Part shown: positions 8,902-17,632 of the stretch, in pieces
Layout of the letters: each line of letters begins with the position of its first letter
Numbering within the stretch: the stretch's first letter is position 1
From: an uncultured Bryobacterales bacterium
GTDB taxonomy: Bacteria > Acidobacteriota > Terriglobia > Bryobacterales > UBA6623
Direction of reading: 5' to 3'
NCBI GenBank assembly: GCA_958295955.1
Contig: OY282420.1
Span: forward strand, 3,548,435 to 3,612,434
Length of the DNA: 64,000 nucleotides
Program-made: the position numbers and the translations under genes
The notes under the pieces: model-generated
Seen by the model: the letters and a program-made list of their open reading frames with translations, nothing else
Told to the model about the DNA's origin: nothing
Databases searched by the model: none

Positions 8902-10249
8902 GTTGCTGCAGGAAGTCATGGAGGGCTTCGAGGCCGAGGTCGCATTGCCGCCGCCGGCGGGCCTTTCTGTCGCGCCCGAAGCGGCGGCGCTCTTCCAAAG
9001 ACAACGGAGGCAAGAGATCGAAGGTGATGTTCGCCGGTTGGTAGTTGTCGGGGTTCGCGCCCGAGATATAGCGCGCGAGCGAGCCGTGCGCGGTCGCCGC
9101 GGGCCAGACGAAAGGCTCTTGGCCGCGGGCCAGCCTGACGGCGTTCCAACCGGCCATCAGCCCCGTGGACATCGCTTCGACGTATCCCTCGACGCCCGAG
9201 ATCTGTCCCGCGAAAAGAATGTGCGGATGCGCTTCGAGTTGCAGTGTCGGCGCCAACAGCGCGGGCGCGTTGACGTATGTGTTGCGGTGAATCTGCCCGT
9301 AGCGCAGGAACTCCGCCTTCTCCAGCCCCGGGATCATGCGCAGGACTCGTTTCTGCTCGCCGTATTTGAGATGGTTCTGGAAGCCCACGATGTTGTACGA
9401 ACCGGCGCGCAGGTTTTCCCGGCGGAGTTGCGCTACCGCATAGGCGCCCTTGCCCGTGCGCGGGTCCTTGAGGCCGACCGGCTTCATCGGTCCGAAGCGC
9501 AGCGTGTCCACGCCGCGCCGCGCGAGCTCCTCGATGGGCAGACAGCCTTGGAAATAGTTCGGGTTGTCGAACTCCTGCCCATGATGCTGCTCCGAGCGGG
9601 TGAGCGCTTCATGGAAAGCCAGGTACTGCTCTCTGCTGAACGGGCAGTTGACGTAATCGGCGCTGCCGTCGAGCGAACGCCCATAGCGCGAGGCTTCGTA
9701 GGCAATCGACATGTCGATCGTCTCGGCATCGACGATCGGGCTGATCGCATCGAAAAAATGCAGCCGCCCCTGCCCGGTGAGTTTTTCGATGGCCGCGGCC
9801 AGCGCGTCGCTGGTCAGCGGCCCCGAGGCGACGACCCGGACGGCGCCGTCGTTCTCCGGCAGTGCGGTCACTTCGCCCCGGCGGACTGCGATCAGCGGTT
9901 CGCCGGCGACAGCGTCATTCATCCGCATGGAAAACAACTCGCGGTCAACCGTTAGCGCATGACCCGCGGGTACGCGGACCGCGGCGGCGATTTCCATCGA
10001 GACGGAGCCCATCAGGCGCAACTCTTCCTTGAGCAGGCGCGGCGCGCTGCCCTGCGTTTCAGTCTTCAACGAGTTGCTGCAGACGAGCTCGCCGAAGTCG
10101 CCGGTGCGATGAGCGGGAGTGCGGCGGGCGGGCCGCATCTCATGGAGGACGACCGGAAGCCCCTGCCGCGCGATTTGCAGCGCGGCCTCGGGCCCCGCGA
10201 GTCCTCCGCCGATCACGTGGATCGGCTTTGCCGGCTTTCGATCGATCAC
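8885..10249 (-). CDS. trmFO: Methylenetetrahydrofolate-tRNA uracil-54 methyltransferase TrmFO
   Basis: FAD-dependent enzyme that makes 5-methyluridine at position 54 of tRNA using methylenetetrahydrofolate. The FAD-binding motif IGGGLAGPEAA is near the N-terminus; conserved blocks GELVCSNSLK, YVNCPFSREQY, GCLPIEE, FGPMKPVGL and AGQISGVEGYVEAMSTG follow. The frame is open much further upstream without an ATG; a GTG placed 10 codons before the FAD motif gives 454 residues, matching the family, with AAGGA about 12 bases upstream, and is chosen here. The true start could still be another alternative codon. It is followed immediately by xerC and diverges from the HU gene. Confidence 0.88.
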   Translation of the reverse strand: MIDRKPAKPIHVIGGGLAGPEAALQIARQGLPVVLHEMRPARRTPAHRTGDFGELVCSNSLKTETQGSAPRLLKEELRLMGSVSMEIAAAVRVPAGHALTVDRELFSMRMNDAVAGEPLIAVRRGEVTALPENDGAVRVVASGPLTSDALAAAIEKLTGQGRLHFFDAISPIVDAETIDMSIAYEASRYGRSLDGSADYVNCPFSREQYLAFHEALTRSEQHHGQEFDNPNYFQGCLPIEELARRGVDTLRFGPMKPVGLKDPRTGKGAYAVAQLRRENLRAGSYNIVGFQNHLKYGEQKRVLRMIPGLEKAEFLRYGQIHRNTYVNAPALLAPTLQLEAHPHILFAGQISGVEGYVEAMSTGLMAGWNAVRLARGQEPFVWPAATAHGSLARYISGANPDNYQPANITFDLLPPLSLEERRRFGRDRKARRRRQCDLGLEALHDFLQQHEAAA

Positions 10250-10357
10250 GGCGCTTGCGAGTCCTTTCTTTCCGTAAAAATCTCTCAAAACGGTATCAAG
10301 TGCGGGCGCGACAACTCGCCGGAGCGATCGAAACAAGCGCTCACATGCCTCCAAGAT

Positions 10358-10389
10358 GCCAAAACCCTTAAAAATTAGGGGTTTTCGGC
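10358..10389. repeat. AT-centred inverted repeat between trmFO and hup
   Basis: The arms GCCAAAACCC and GGGGTTTTCGGC pair almost perfectly around an AT-rich centre (TTAAAAATTA). It lies about 110 bases from the trmFO start and 120 bases from the hup start, in the divergent intergenic region. It could be an operator or a cruciform-forming element. No T-tract follows, so it is unlikely to be a plain terminator. Confidence 0.4.
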
Positions 10390-10417
10390 AAATTTCCCTT
10401 GCCAACGCCGGCTCGGC

Positions 10418-10445
10418 TTGCTTATGATGATTTTGCGCAGATAAA
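10418..10445 (+). promoter_or_regulatory. Possible sigma-70-type promoter of hup
   Basis: TTGCTT and GATAAA are spaced by 16 bases, about 64 bases upstream of the HU start codon. The match to consensus is only moderate and no other support is visible, so this is a weak prediction. Confidence 0.3.
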
Positions 10446-10508
10446 CCATTTTACTGCGTGAATGTTTTGAGACCCGGCTAACAGGTCGGAATATCGCAAG
10501 GAGAATAC

Positions 10509-10793
10509 ATGGCAAATTTGACCCAAGCTCAAGTCGTCGCCACGCTGGCGGAGACCTGTGACCTCAACAAGAAGGTTGTGAAAGGACTGCTCGACGAGCT
10601 TGCCGCCCTCGCCGTCGCTGAGACGAAGGAGAACGGCATGTTCATCATTCCGGGAATCGGCCGCTTGGTGAAGACCGATCGCGAGGCCCGCATGGGCCGC
10701 AATCCCGCGACCGGCGAATCCATCCGGATTCCGGCAAAACAGGTCGTGAAGCTGCGTCTCGCCAAGGCGTGCAAAGACGCGATCATCGACTAA
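10509..10793 (+). CDS. hup: HU-family DNA-binding protein
   Basis: 94-residue nucleoid protein with the HU/IHF fold: an N-terminal helical dimerisation part (TQAQVVATLAETCDLNKK) and the beta-arm region with IPGIGRLVK followed by RMGRNPATGESIRIPAK, which matches the DNA-contacting arm signature. The C-terminus KLRLAKACKDAI fits the family. A strong ribosome binding site (AAGGAG) precedes the ATG by about six bases. It is likely monocistronic and is followed by a strongly base-paired intergenic segment facing tatA. Confidence 0.95.
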   Translation: MANLTQAQVVATLAETCDLNKKVVKGLLDELAALAVAETKENGMFIIPGIGRLVKTDREARMGRNPATGESIRIPAKQVVKLRLAKACKDAIID

Positions 10794-10903
10794 AGACCGC
10801 GAGGGCCGGGTAGCTCCGGACGGACGCAAGGAGATGCGGAAAGCCGCGCTCGGACATCGTTTCGAGCGCGGATTCCGCTCGGCGAACCGAGCGGCTGCGG
10901 TCT
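10794..10903. terminator. Multi-stem structured segment filling the hup-tatA gap
   Basis: The whole gap between the convergent hup and tatA stop codons can fold. An outer stem pairs AGACCGC (10794-10800) with GCGGTCT (10897-10903). Inside are CCGCGCTCG/CGAGCGCGG (10844-10852 with 10863-10871) and the perfect hairpin CCGCTCGG-CGAA-CCGAGCGG (10875-10894), plus a smaller CCGG stem. It could be a bidirectional terminator, but there is no T-tract on the plus strand. A structured RNA is the alternative. Confidence 0.45.
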
Positions 10904-11122
10904 CTACACGGCTTCGCTCTTCTTTTCGTCCTCTGCCTTGTCTTCGTCGTCTCCGCCCTTGAGCGAAGACTTGAATTGACGGATGCCGTCGCCGAGGCCG
11001 CGTCCGATTTCCGGTATCTTCTTTCCGCCGAAGAAAATCAGCGCGATCAGCAGAACGACCAGCAGTTCTTGCATGCTGAACGGTCCGAAGATAAACGCCG
11101 GCGATGTTCCGATAGATAGCAT
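10904..11122 (-). CDS. tatA: Sec-independent translocase subunit TatA
   Basis: 72 residues. One N-terminal transmembrane helix (MQELLVVLLIALIFFG) is followed by the hallmark FGGKKIPEIGRGLGDGIRQFK amphipathic segment and a charged tail, as in TatA/TatE. TatA forms the protein-conducting part of the twin-arginine pathway in the inner membrane. The ATG chosen has AGGAG about six bases upstream. Several exported proteins in this window carry twin-arginine leaders, so the pathway is relevant locally. No tatB or tatC is adjacent. Confidence 0.93.
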   Translation of the reverse strand: MLSIGTSPAFIFGPFSMQELLVVLLIALIFFGGKKIPEIGRGLGDGIRQFKSSLKGGDDEDKAEDEKKSEAV

Positions 11123-11235
11123 GGTGACTCCTAACCACAATTCTAGGGGCGCGCGCGAAAGGAGTCAACCGCTACTCGGCTTCAATGGCTTCCCCGATCG
11201 TTCGCGCTTTGCGCCCGCCGGCGCGAGAAGACGCC

Positions 11236-12015
11236 TTAATGGACCCAAGGTCCGCCTCTCCCCGAGGAGTCCCGTTTCTTCATATAGACTTCGAACCTCT
11301 TGCGCGAGCGGCGCAGCCGCCACTGCCTGTACGTCGATTGCCAGTCGATATCCAGCAGCTTGGGGCGGTAGCGCACGCAGTACCAGCCCAGCGCCATGCC
11401 GGCCAGGTGGACGGTGAAGGCGGTGTTGTTCGGGTTGCCCCCGCGGGAAAAATCGCTGACCGCGCCCAACAGGTTGATTGCGGCGTAGGCCGCCGCGACG
11501 ATCCAGGCGGGTACCGGCAAAATGAACGAAATGAGAATCGGCGTGTGCGGATACATCACCGCGAAGGCGGCGACGACGGCGAGCACCGCGCCGGATGCTC
11601 CTATCGTGGCTACGGCGGACGTTCCCATCAGCAGCCGCAGCACGACATCGGCGAGTCCGGCGCCGACGCCGCACAGCAGATAGAAATTCAGGAAACGGCG
11701 GGTTCCCCAGTCGCGCTCCAGCGTTCCCCCGAACATCCACAGGGCAAACAGGTTCAAGCCCACGTGCCAGAGACCCGAGGGGTCGTGCAGGAACATATAG
11801 GTCAGCGGCTGCCAGACCGCGCCGCGAATCACGTCGCCGGGCGTCAGGCTGAGCCAACGGAAGACCGCTGTCAAGGGACGGAAGCCGGCGGCGTGGGCGA
11901 GCGCGAACAAAAACCAGATTCCGGCGTTGATCCACAGGAGCTTTTTGATGCCGGGCGGAGTTGGCGGCAACATGCCGAAACCCGACGGCATGCGCCGCTG
12001 GCGGTAATAAACCAT
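11236..12015 (-). CDS. Rhomboid family intramembrane serine protease
   Basis: 259 residues with about six hydrophobic segments. The catalytic dyad is visible: serine in IGASGAV (S141) and histidine in TVHLAGM (H203); the WHVGLNLFALW segment supplies the conserved HxxxN motif. The protein cleaves transmembrane substrates within the inner membrane; the substrate is unknown. The start at the ATG giving MVYYRQRR was preferred over an ATG 30 bases upstream, with weak evidence. The gene diverges from a site-2 protease gene, so two unrelated intramembrane protease types sit back to back. Confidence 0.9.
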   Translation of the reverse strand: MVYYRQRRMPSGFGMLPPTPPGIKKLLWINAGIWFLFALAHAAGFRPLTAVFRWLSLTPGDVIRGAVWQPLTYMFLHDPSGLWHVGLNLFALWMFGGTLERDWGTRRFLNFYLLCGVGAGLADVVLRLLMGTSAVATIGASGAVLAVVAAFAVMYPHTPILISFILPVPAWIVAAAYAAINLLGAVSDFSRGGNPNNTAFTVHLAGMALGWYCVRYRPKLLDIDWQSTYRQWRLRRSRKRFEVYMKKRDSSGRGGPWVH

Positions 12016-12091
12016 CGCTGTCTTGGAACCGCTAATATGCAGCATAGCAATCGAACCGGCGCAGGCGGCGCGCTACACTGGACGATCGCGC

Positions 12092-12778
12092 ATGAACCCC
12101 GAGCAACTGGCGATCGGAGCGCTTTGGTACGTTGCGTTTCTGCTGTCGCTGACGTGCCACGAAGCCGCTCACGCCTGGGTGGCGCTGCGAGGCGGCGACG
12201 ATACCGCCGCGACGGGCGGCCAAGTGACGCTGAATCCGGCGCCGCACATACGCCGCTCGCCGCTGGGCACGGTCGCCGTTCCCCTGTTGACGTTTGCGCT
12301 GCAGAACTGGATGCTCGGCTGGGCGTCGGCCCCTTACAATCCGCTGTGGGAACAGCGCTATCCGCATCGTGCCGGGTGGATGGCCTTGGCCGGTCCCGCC
12401 GCAAATTTTGTGCTGGCGGTTCTGGCCGCCGGCGTCATCAACCTGGGGTTATGGCTCGGGTTCTTTGCGATCCCGAACTCGATTACCTTTTTCCACGTCG
12501 TCGAGGGGCAGGGAGACTTCGAGCCGCTCGCGTTCTTTATCAGCATCCTGTTCACGCAGAACATTCTGCTGATGACGTTCAATCTGCTGCCGGTTCCGCC
12601 GCTCGACGGCAATACCGTTCTGGGGCTGTTCCTGTCGGAGCAGCGCGCCCGCAACTGGTTCGACTTCAGCCGCGATTCGACTTTCAGCTTGTTGGGCCTG
12701 GTTGCCGCGTGGTCGTTCTTCGGCCGGTTGTTCTGGCCGATTCTGCGGTTCGCGGTCGATTGGCTTTACTGGGTCTGA
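12092..12778 (+). CDS. Site-2 protease family (M50) zinc metalloprotease
   Basis: 228 residues with four to five hydrophobic segments. The zinc motif HEAAH (H23, E24, H27) lies in the first membrane helix region, and the third ligand is in LLPVPPLDGNTV near residue 170. There is no PDZ or CBS domain, so it belongs to the compact YwhC-like group rather than RseP. It probably cleaves a membrane protein within the bilayer; target unknown. A terminator-like hairpin follows. Confidence 0.92.
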   Translation: MNPEQLAIGALWYVAFLLSLTCHEAAHAWVALRGGDDTAATGGQVTLNPAPHIRRSPLGTVAVPLLTFALQNWMLGWASAPYNPLWEQRYPHRAGWMALAGPAANFVLAVLAAGVINLGLWLGFFAIPNSITFFHVVEGQGDFEPLAFFISILFTQNILLMTFNLLPVPPLDGNTVLGLFLSEQRARNWFDFSRDSTFSLLGLVAAWSFFGRLFWPILRFAVDWLYWV

Positions 12779-12818
12779 CGGATGAACGGTCCGTGGTGAA
12801 AGTCTCGTGGGCGGCGCG

Positions 12819-12837
12819 GCGGGCGCTGCCCGCTTTT
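12819..12837 (+). terminator. Rho-independent-like terminator after the M50 gene
   Basis: The six-base-pair stem GCGGGC/GCCCGC with loop GCT is followed directly by TTTT. It lies 41 bases after the M50 protease stop and before the MATE gene. The T-tract is short, so termination efficiency is uncertain. Confidence 0.5.
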
Positions 12838-12929
12838 CGCCATCCACCGGCCGCGCCGCCGGCGGCCCGCCCCGTGCCAAAATAAGCAAAGTCCGCCGCC
12901 CGCCCCTCACGGACAATCCGAAACTCCGC

Positions 12930-14363
12930 ATGCCGCCGGACACCCAGCCCGAACAGTCGTCCTGTACCCGCTCGGCGGCCGACGCCTCGTTCCGGCATGC
13001 GGTTCTGGCCGCCTTGCGCGGCTCCCGCGCGGATTACACCCGCGTTCCCTTGCCCCGCGCGATCCTGTTGCTGGCGCTGCCCATGATGCTCGAGCTGGTC
13101 ATGGAATCGACCTTCGGGCTCGTCGATATCTACTTCGTGGGCAAGCTCGGCTCCGAGGCCGTAGCCACCGTCGGCCTGACCGGCTCGGTGATTATTCTGG
13201 TCTTCGCGGTCGCTATGGGCCTGTGCATGGGCACGACCGCGATGGTCTCGCGGCGCATCGGAGAAGGCGACCCGGCCGCCGCGGGAGTCGCCGCCTGGCA
13301 AGCCATTGTCGTGGGCGTCGCCGTCTCGATCCCGATCGGCATCTTCGGCTATTTTTCCGCGCCCAAAATGCTGCGCCTGATGGGCGGCTCCGAACCCATC
13401 GTCGCCGGATACGGTTACACGGCGGTCCTTTTCGCCGGCTCGGCAACGATTTTCCTGCTTTTTCTCAACAACGCCATCTTCCGCGGCGCGGGAGACGCCG
13501 CCGTGGCCATGCGCGTGCTGTGGTTCGCCAACATCGTCAACATGATTCTCGATCCGCTGCTGATCTTCGGCATCGGCCCCTTCCCCGAGCTCGGTCTCAC
13601 GGGCGCCGCGGTGGCCACCACGATCGGCCGCGGGCTGGGCGTCGGCTATCAGTTGCGCATTCTTTTCCGGGCGCGGGAGCGCATCGCCATCACCCGCGAA
13701 ACGCTGCATTGGGCGCCGGACGTTACCCGGCGCCTGCTGCGCGTATCCGCGACGGCGATGATGCAGTTTCTGGTCGGCACCGCCGCCTGGCTCGGCGTGA
13801 CGCGCATCGTGGCGCTTTTCGGCGACACGACGCTCGCGGGCTACACCATCACCCTGCGGCTCATTCATTTCGCCATCCTGCCTTCCTGGGGAATCAGCAA
13901 CGCCGCCGCCACGCTGGTCGGCCAGAACCTGGGCGCGAAAAAACCCGACCGCGCCGAAAAAGCCGTTTACATCACCGGCTTCGTCAACTTCGCCTTGCTG
14001 GCCGTGATCGCGGTCGTCTTCTGGGCCTTTGCCGGGCCGCTGACCGGCGCCTTCACCAGCGAGCCGGGCGTCTTCGACGTCGGCGTCAAAAGTCTGAAAA
14101 TCATCAGCGGAGGGTATGTCTTCTTCGGCTTCGCGATGGTTTTCTCGCAGGCTTTCAACGGCTCGGGAGACACGGATACGCCGACGCTGCTCAATTTTTT
14201 TTGCTATTGGTGCTGGCAACTGCCCCTCGCCTACTACCTCTCCAAGACGCTGGGCATCGGGGTCGAAGGCGTGTACTACGCGGTCATCGTCTCCGGCGCG
14301 ACGTGGGCGCTCGTCGGCTGGCTGCTCTTCCGGCGGGGCAAATGGAAGACCCGCGTGATCTGA
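12930..14363 (+). CDS. MATE family efflux transporter
   Basis: 477 residues with about twelve hydrophobic helices arranged as two homologous halves, typical of the NorM/DinF-type multidrug and toxic compound extrusion family. Family motifs are present: PMMLELVMESTFGLVDIYFVG in helix 1, NNAIFRGAGDAAVAM, and in the second half GISNAAATLVGQNLGAKKP. The transporter probably exchanges Na+ or H+ for an organic cation at the inner membrane; substrate unknown. The ATG giving MPPDTQ was chosen; a frame is open upstream but overlaps the terminator-like hairpin. It converges with the next gene, 13 bases apart. Confidence 0.92.
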   Translation: MPPDTQPEQSSCTRSAADASFRHAVLAALRGSRADYTRVPLPRAILLLALPMMLELVMESTFGLVDIYFVGKLGSEAVATVGLTGSVIILVFAVAMGLCMGTTAMVSRRIGEGDPAAAGVAAWQAIVVGVAVSIPIGIFGYFSAPKMLRLMGGSEPIVAGYGYTAVLFAGSATIFLLFLNNAIFRGAGDAAVAMRVLWFANIVNMILDPLLIFGIGPFPELGLTGAAVATTIGRGLGVGYQLRILFRARERIAITRETLHWAPDVTRRLLRVSATAMMQFLVGTAAWLGVTRIVALFGDTTLAGYTITLRLIHFAILPSWGISNAAATLVGQNLGAKKPDRAEKAVYITGFVNFALLAVIAVVFWAFAGPLTGAFTSEPGVFDVGVKSLKIISGGYVFFGFAMVFSQAFNGSGDTDTPTLLNFFCYWCWQLPLAYYLSKTLGIGVEGVYYAVIVSGATWALVGWLLFRRGKWKTRVI

Positions 14364-14376
14364 CGCCCGGCGCGGC

Positions 14377-16962
14377 CTACTTCCTGTTCACCCAGATCGG
14401 CGAAGACCAGGCGATCTCGTCGTTCGCCTGGATCGCGCGCAGGTAGTAGAAATTCGTTCCGGCCTCGGGCTCGCGGTCCGTATATGAAAAATCCACTTCC
14501 TTCTTGTCCGGCTTGGCCGTGTAGATCACTCGGTTATTGCGAATCAGCGCCAGTTCGCGGAATTTGTCCGTGCCGATCAACTGCGCTCGAATTTCCGGAA
14601 TCTCGCCCGCCGCGTCGATCTCTTCGCCCATAAAGGCGTCGCCGATCCAATACTCGACGACGATGTTGTCCGTCGCGGCATAGGTCCGCCGCTTGCGAAT
14701 GGCCTCGAACACGCCCTCGCGGGTTCCTTCCTCAGCGTAAACCAGCGCGTAGGACATGTGCGTCGAAAGGTGGTCCGAGCTGGCGATCACGCCCAGACGG
14801 TAACCCTTGGCCCAGGCCGCGGCCACCATGCCGTCCTCGTGAATCGTCTCCAGCATCGCCGACCCCGCCGACGGATAGTTGTCGCCCTTGTCGGCAAACG
14901 GACACCCCGCGCACTCGTAGCTGTAGCGGTCGCCCTGAAAGATCTCCACTACCGGCTCCAACTCGGGGTCGTTGTCGCCCCAGTTCGTGCCCATATTCGT
15001 CGCCGAAGTATGCGAAATGGCCATGCCGCCCGTGCGGCGGATTTCTTCGTAGAGCATCTTCGTATCGTCTTCGATGACTTGGCCGATGCCGTTGTGCCGC
15101 TGCATATAGTCGTCGGGCGGCGCGAAAAACGGCACGTTCTGAATACCGCGCTTGGTGTGAAACACGTTGCGGTGGCCGTTGGGATAGCGCACCGAGCGCT
15201 CGTATCCGAACAGCGAGGCAAAGCCCTGCGACAGGTACAGATCCGCAACCTTCTCCGTCAGCCACCACCAGTAGGTGCGGTCGCCTCCGTACTGATGGTC
15301 GGACGGAAATCCCCAATCCATCGCGGCGCCGTCGATCATGTAGCGGTAGAAGTCGAGAAGCGATCCGTCGGGCGATCCCCGCAAATCCATCGACAATTCC
15401 GTATGGCGGTGGGTATCGCCGCGCAGAATGCGCAGTTCGCGGCCCCCTACGCGCGCGCGGTAGCCGCGGATGCGCGCGACATCCTGCTTTTCGTAGGGAT
15501 GCGCGGTCGGCCTGCCCTCGACCCGGGGCCGCCGGTCCGACAGCTTCGCCGGCGAAGGGGCGACGCCCGGCTCGTAACGCGCTGCGTAAACGTTCTCGAT
15601 AATCGTTTCCTCGGGTGTGTTGACCATCACCGAAAACGTCGGATGGTTGTCCCGCGGCCAAGCGATCCACAGCCCGTCGGCCGCCGGCGCCGCAGCGGCA
15701 ATCATGCTCGCACGGCCCTTGCTGTAAGGAAACATGGCCGGCTCGGTCCAACCGTCCGCCGTAAGCGTCGCAACGAAGAACCGCCAATAGTCGGCCAGCC
15801 GCCGCCCCTGGCGGTTGCGCACGATCAGGTGCAGGCGGTCGCGGTCGTCGATATGGATGCGCCCGTAGTGGTGCAACTGCCCCTCTTCCGGGGTGTAAAC
15901 TTTCGCGCCGCGCTCGATGGCGAACGGAGCGGCCATGCCCAGGCGCCGCTCTCCGGAATAGGCCGCGACCTCGACGCCGCGCAGGTCGTAAATCGGATAT
16001 CCGGGCGCGGTTCCCACGGGGTCGAGCCGCCCCTGATCCTTGGCCCAGTTCACGCGGCCGTACTCGTAGCTGACCCATACCGAATCGTTGCCGTCCACGG
16101 CCAGGTCGGGACGCTGCTCCAAGCGCTCGGTGGCCGCGACCTCGACGACCGGCCCCGGCTCGCCGTTGACGATGCGCCGCATGCGCACGTCGTAGCGGCC
16201 CTTGTCGTAAGTGTCCCAGGCGACCGTGACGTTGCCTTTCGAGTCGGCCGCAACCGCCGGTTCCCAGTCGTTCCGCGGACTGTCGCTGACCAGGATTTCC
16301 CGCCCCCAGCGGCCGTTCTCGTAAACCATGTAGAAAACGTCCGACTGCCGCCCGCGGTAAGCCTGCCAGGCAAGGTGAATTTTGCCGTCCCTGTAATAAA
16401 TGTCGTGGTCGAAATCCGATTGCGCCGCCGAGGTCAGCCGCTGCAGCGGCCCGTAAGTCGAGCCGTCGTACCAGCGCGCGTAAAGGTCGAAATTGCCGTC
16501 CGCCTGCTGCGACCAGACGACCCAGATGCGGCCCTGCTCGGCGAACGCCAGGCGCGGCTTCCAGACATCCCCGCTGACGCCGGGAATCTGCGTCCAGGTC
16601 GCCCAACGCGATTTCGCGTTGTCGTATTTCGCCAGGCGCACCTCGTCCCGGTAGCCGTCGTAGCTCGCCCAGGCCATCCATACTTCCGAGCGGTCTTCGG
16701 GGTTCGTGGCAATATCGGGGAAATCGTCCGAGCGCGTATCTTCCGACAAGCGCACCGCGGCCGTGATGCGCTTATCCAGCGGCGGCTCCGGCTCCGGGTC
16801 GCGCGGCGTCATGAACGACTCCGAATCGCCCAGATGGGGGATGTTCTTGCGGGCGATCTCATGCTGCGCCGGCGCATCGGGACGCATCCGCCCCGGCTGC
16901 GCATCGTTGGGCTGCGCGTAGGCGATCGAAGCCGCCAGAAAAATCAACAAGCTGCGAGTCAT
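14377..16962 (-). CDS. Exported protein: N-terminal propeller-like region plus PHP-type/DUF3604-like domain
   Basis: 861 residues with an N-terminal signal peptide (residues 1-16). Residues of about 70-400 contain recurring WxxW/aspartate-box-like repeats (for example WMAWASYDG, WVVWSQQADG, HLAWQAYRG, TVAWDTYDK), suggesting a sialidase-like beta-propeller. The C-terminal half holds metal-binding-type motifs: GDTHRHTELSMD, FPSDHQYGG, AISHTSATN and VIASSDHLSTH, which resemble the PHP superfamily and DUF3604. A phosphoesterase or hydrolase acting outside the cytoplasm is plausible but not proven. The gene stands alone, converging on the MATE gene and followed upstream by a decayed island. Confidence 0.75.
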   Translation of the reverse strand: MTRSLLIFLAASIAYAQPNDAQPGRMRPDAPAQHEIARKNIPHLGDSESFMTPRDPEPEPPLDKRITAAVRLSEDTRSDDFPDIATNPEDRSEVWMAWASYDGYRDEVRLAKYDNAKSRWATWTQIPGVSGDVWKPRLAFAEQGRIWVVWSQQADGNFDLYARWYDGSTYGPLQRLTSAAQSDFDHDIYYRDGKIHLAWQAYRGRQSDVFYMVYENGRWGREILVSDSPRNDWEPAVAADSKGNVTVAWDTYDKGRYDVRMRRIVNGEPGPVVEVAATERLEQRPDLAVDGNDSVWVSYEYGRVNWAKDQGRLDPVGTAPGYPIYDLRGVEVAAYSGERRLGMAAPFAIERGAKVYTPEEGQLHHYGRIHIDDRDRLHLIVRNRQGRRLADYWRFFVATLTADGWTEPAMFPYSKGRASMIAAAAPAADGLWIAWPRDNHPTFSVMVNTPEETIIENVYAARYEPGVAPSPAKLSDRRPRVEGRPTAHPYEKQDVARIRGYRARVGGRELRILRGDTHRHTELSMDLRGSPDGSLLDFYRYMIDGAAMDWGFPSDHQYGGDRTYWWWLTEKVADLYLSQGFASLFGYERSVRYPNGHRNVFHTKRGIQNVPFFAPPDDYMQRHNGIGQVIEDDTKMLYEEIRRTGGMAISHTSATNMGTNWGDNDPELEPVVEIFQGDRYSYECAGCPFADKGDNYPSAGSAMLETIHEDGMVAAAWAKGYRLGVIASSDHLSTHMSYALVYAEEGTREGVFEAIRKRRTYAATDNIVVEYWIGDAFMGEEIDAAGEIPEIRAQLIGTDKFRELALIRNNRVIYTAKPDKKEVDFSYTDREPEAGTNFYYLRAIQANDEIAWSSPIWVNRK

Positions 16963-17632
16963 GGCGCTAAAATCATACCCGAATTCCGTGCCGCTTCCGC
17001 AACCCGCAGTGGGCGTGCGGCAGATTTATGAGGAGGAGGGCAGGAGTCGGCGGAATGGCGTTCCCGGAAGTCTTCGTAGCAGCCGTTGAGGATGCGGCAG
17101 CGCAAGGTCAAGCCGGCGTTGGCGCCGTTGACGGTTCAGCTCCTGCCGAAGCGTTCGAAGCGGGCGGCGCTTGTGTCGGCGCCGAACAGGCGCGCGGAGA
17201 CTTGCCGGAGGCGCTCTTTGGCGGGACACGGATCGACGATCTGCGTAGCGCCGGGGAATTGTTCCCGGGCGAGGTTGCGGAGCCAAGCAGCGCCGTCGCC
17301 CAAGAGTGCGCGGCGGGGGCAGTGGCAATCGGGCTTGCCGCAGCGGCGGTAGCCGCGGGCTAGCGAGCCGGGGCGCAGGTCAGGGACTGCAGCGAGTTGG
17401 CTGCGGAGCCGGTCGAGTCGCCTCTGCAGGGACGATATGCCGGCAGGCGAGGGCATGAAAGTCGCCCTTCTTTCCATATGTGCCCGACTCTTATCCCAGC
17501 GAGATCGAAATTATCTCGCACGCCCATCGGCTGCCGCCGATTGACGCTGCATGCGCCATATGCCGTGCTTGATAATGTACGCCGTAATTTTGCCTTCGGT
17601 AAAGCGGCGCCGGCATAAGAAAGGGTAAAGAA
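16963..17632. other. Decayed intergenic stretch
   Basis: Apart from the DUF6788-like fragment, I see no intact gene in this stretch. A short plus-strand frame around 17491-17560 (SEIEIISHAHRLPP) looks like a relic of a small toxin-type protein, with stops soon after. Nothing else can be supported. Confidence 0.5.
17136..17456 (-). pseudogene. DUF6788-like fragment, probably frameshifted
   Basis: The frame encodes 106 residues. The first half has a leucine-rich helix (SLQRRLDRLRSQLAAV) and then the diagnostic GSLARGYRRCGKPDCHCP motif of DUF6788, a small family common beside transposases and in mobile DNA. After that motif the sequence no longer resembles the family (no HGPY or RKV..KT motif), which suggests a frameshift or a join to unrelated DNA. 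I see no transposase gene beside it. It is most likely a remnant of a mobile element; a divergent intact small gene is the alternative. Confidence 0.45.

Noticed and set aside
12684..14219. A 511-codon open frame on the minus strand opposite the MATE transporter.
   Set aside because: Composition is Arg/Gly/Glu/Gln-rich with no motif, a shadow of the GC-rich third codon positions of the membrane protein gene.
14758..17031. A 757-codon plus-strand frame opposite the propeller-PHP gene.
   Set aside because: It reads as low-complexity VRHPA-rich sequence, while the minus strand shows a signal peptide and metal motifs.
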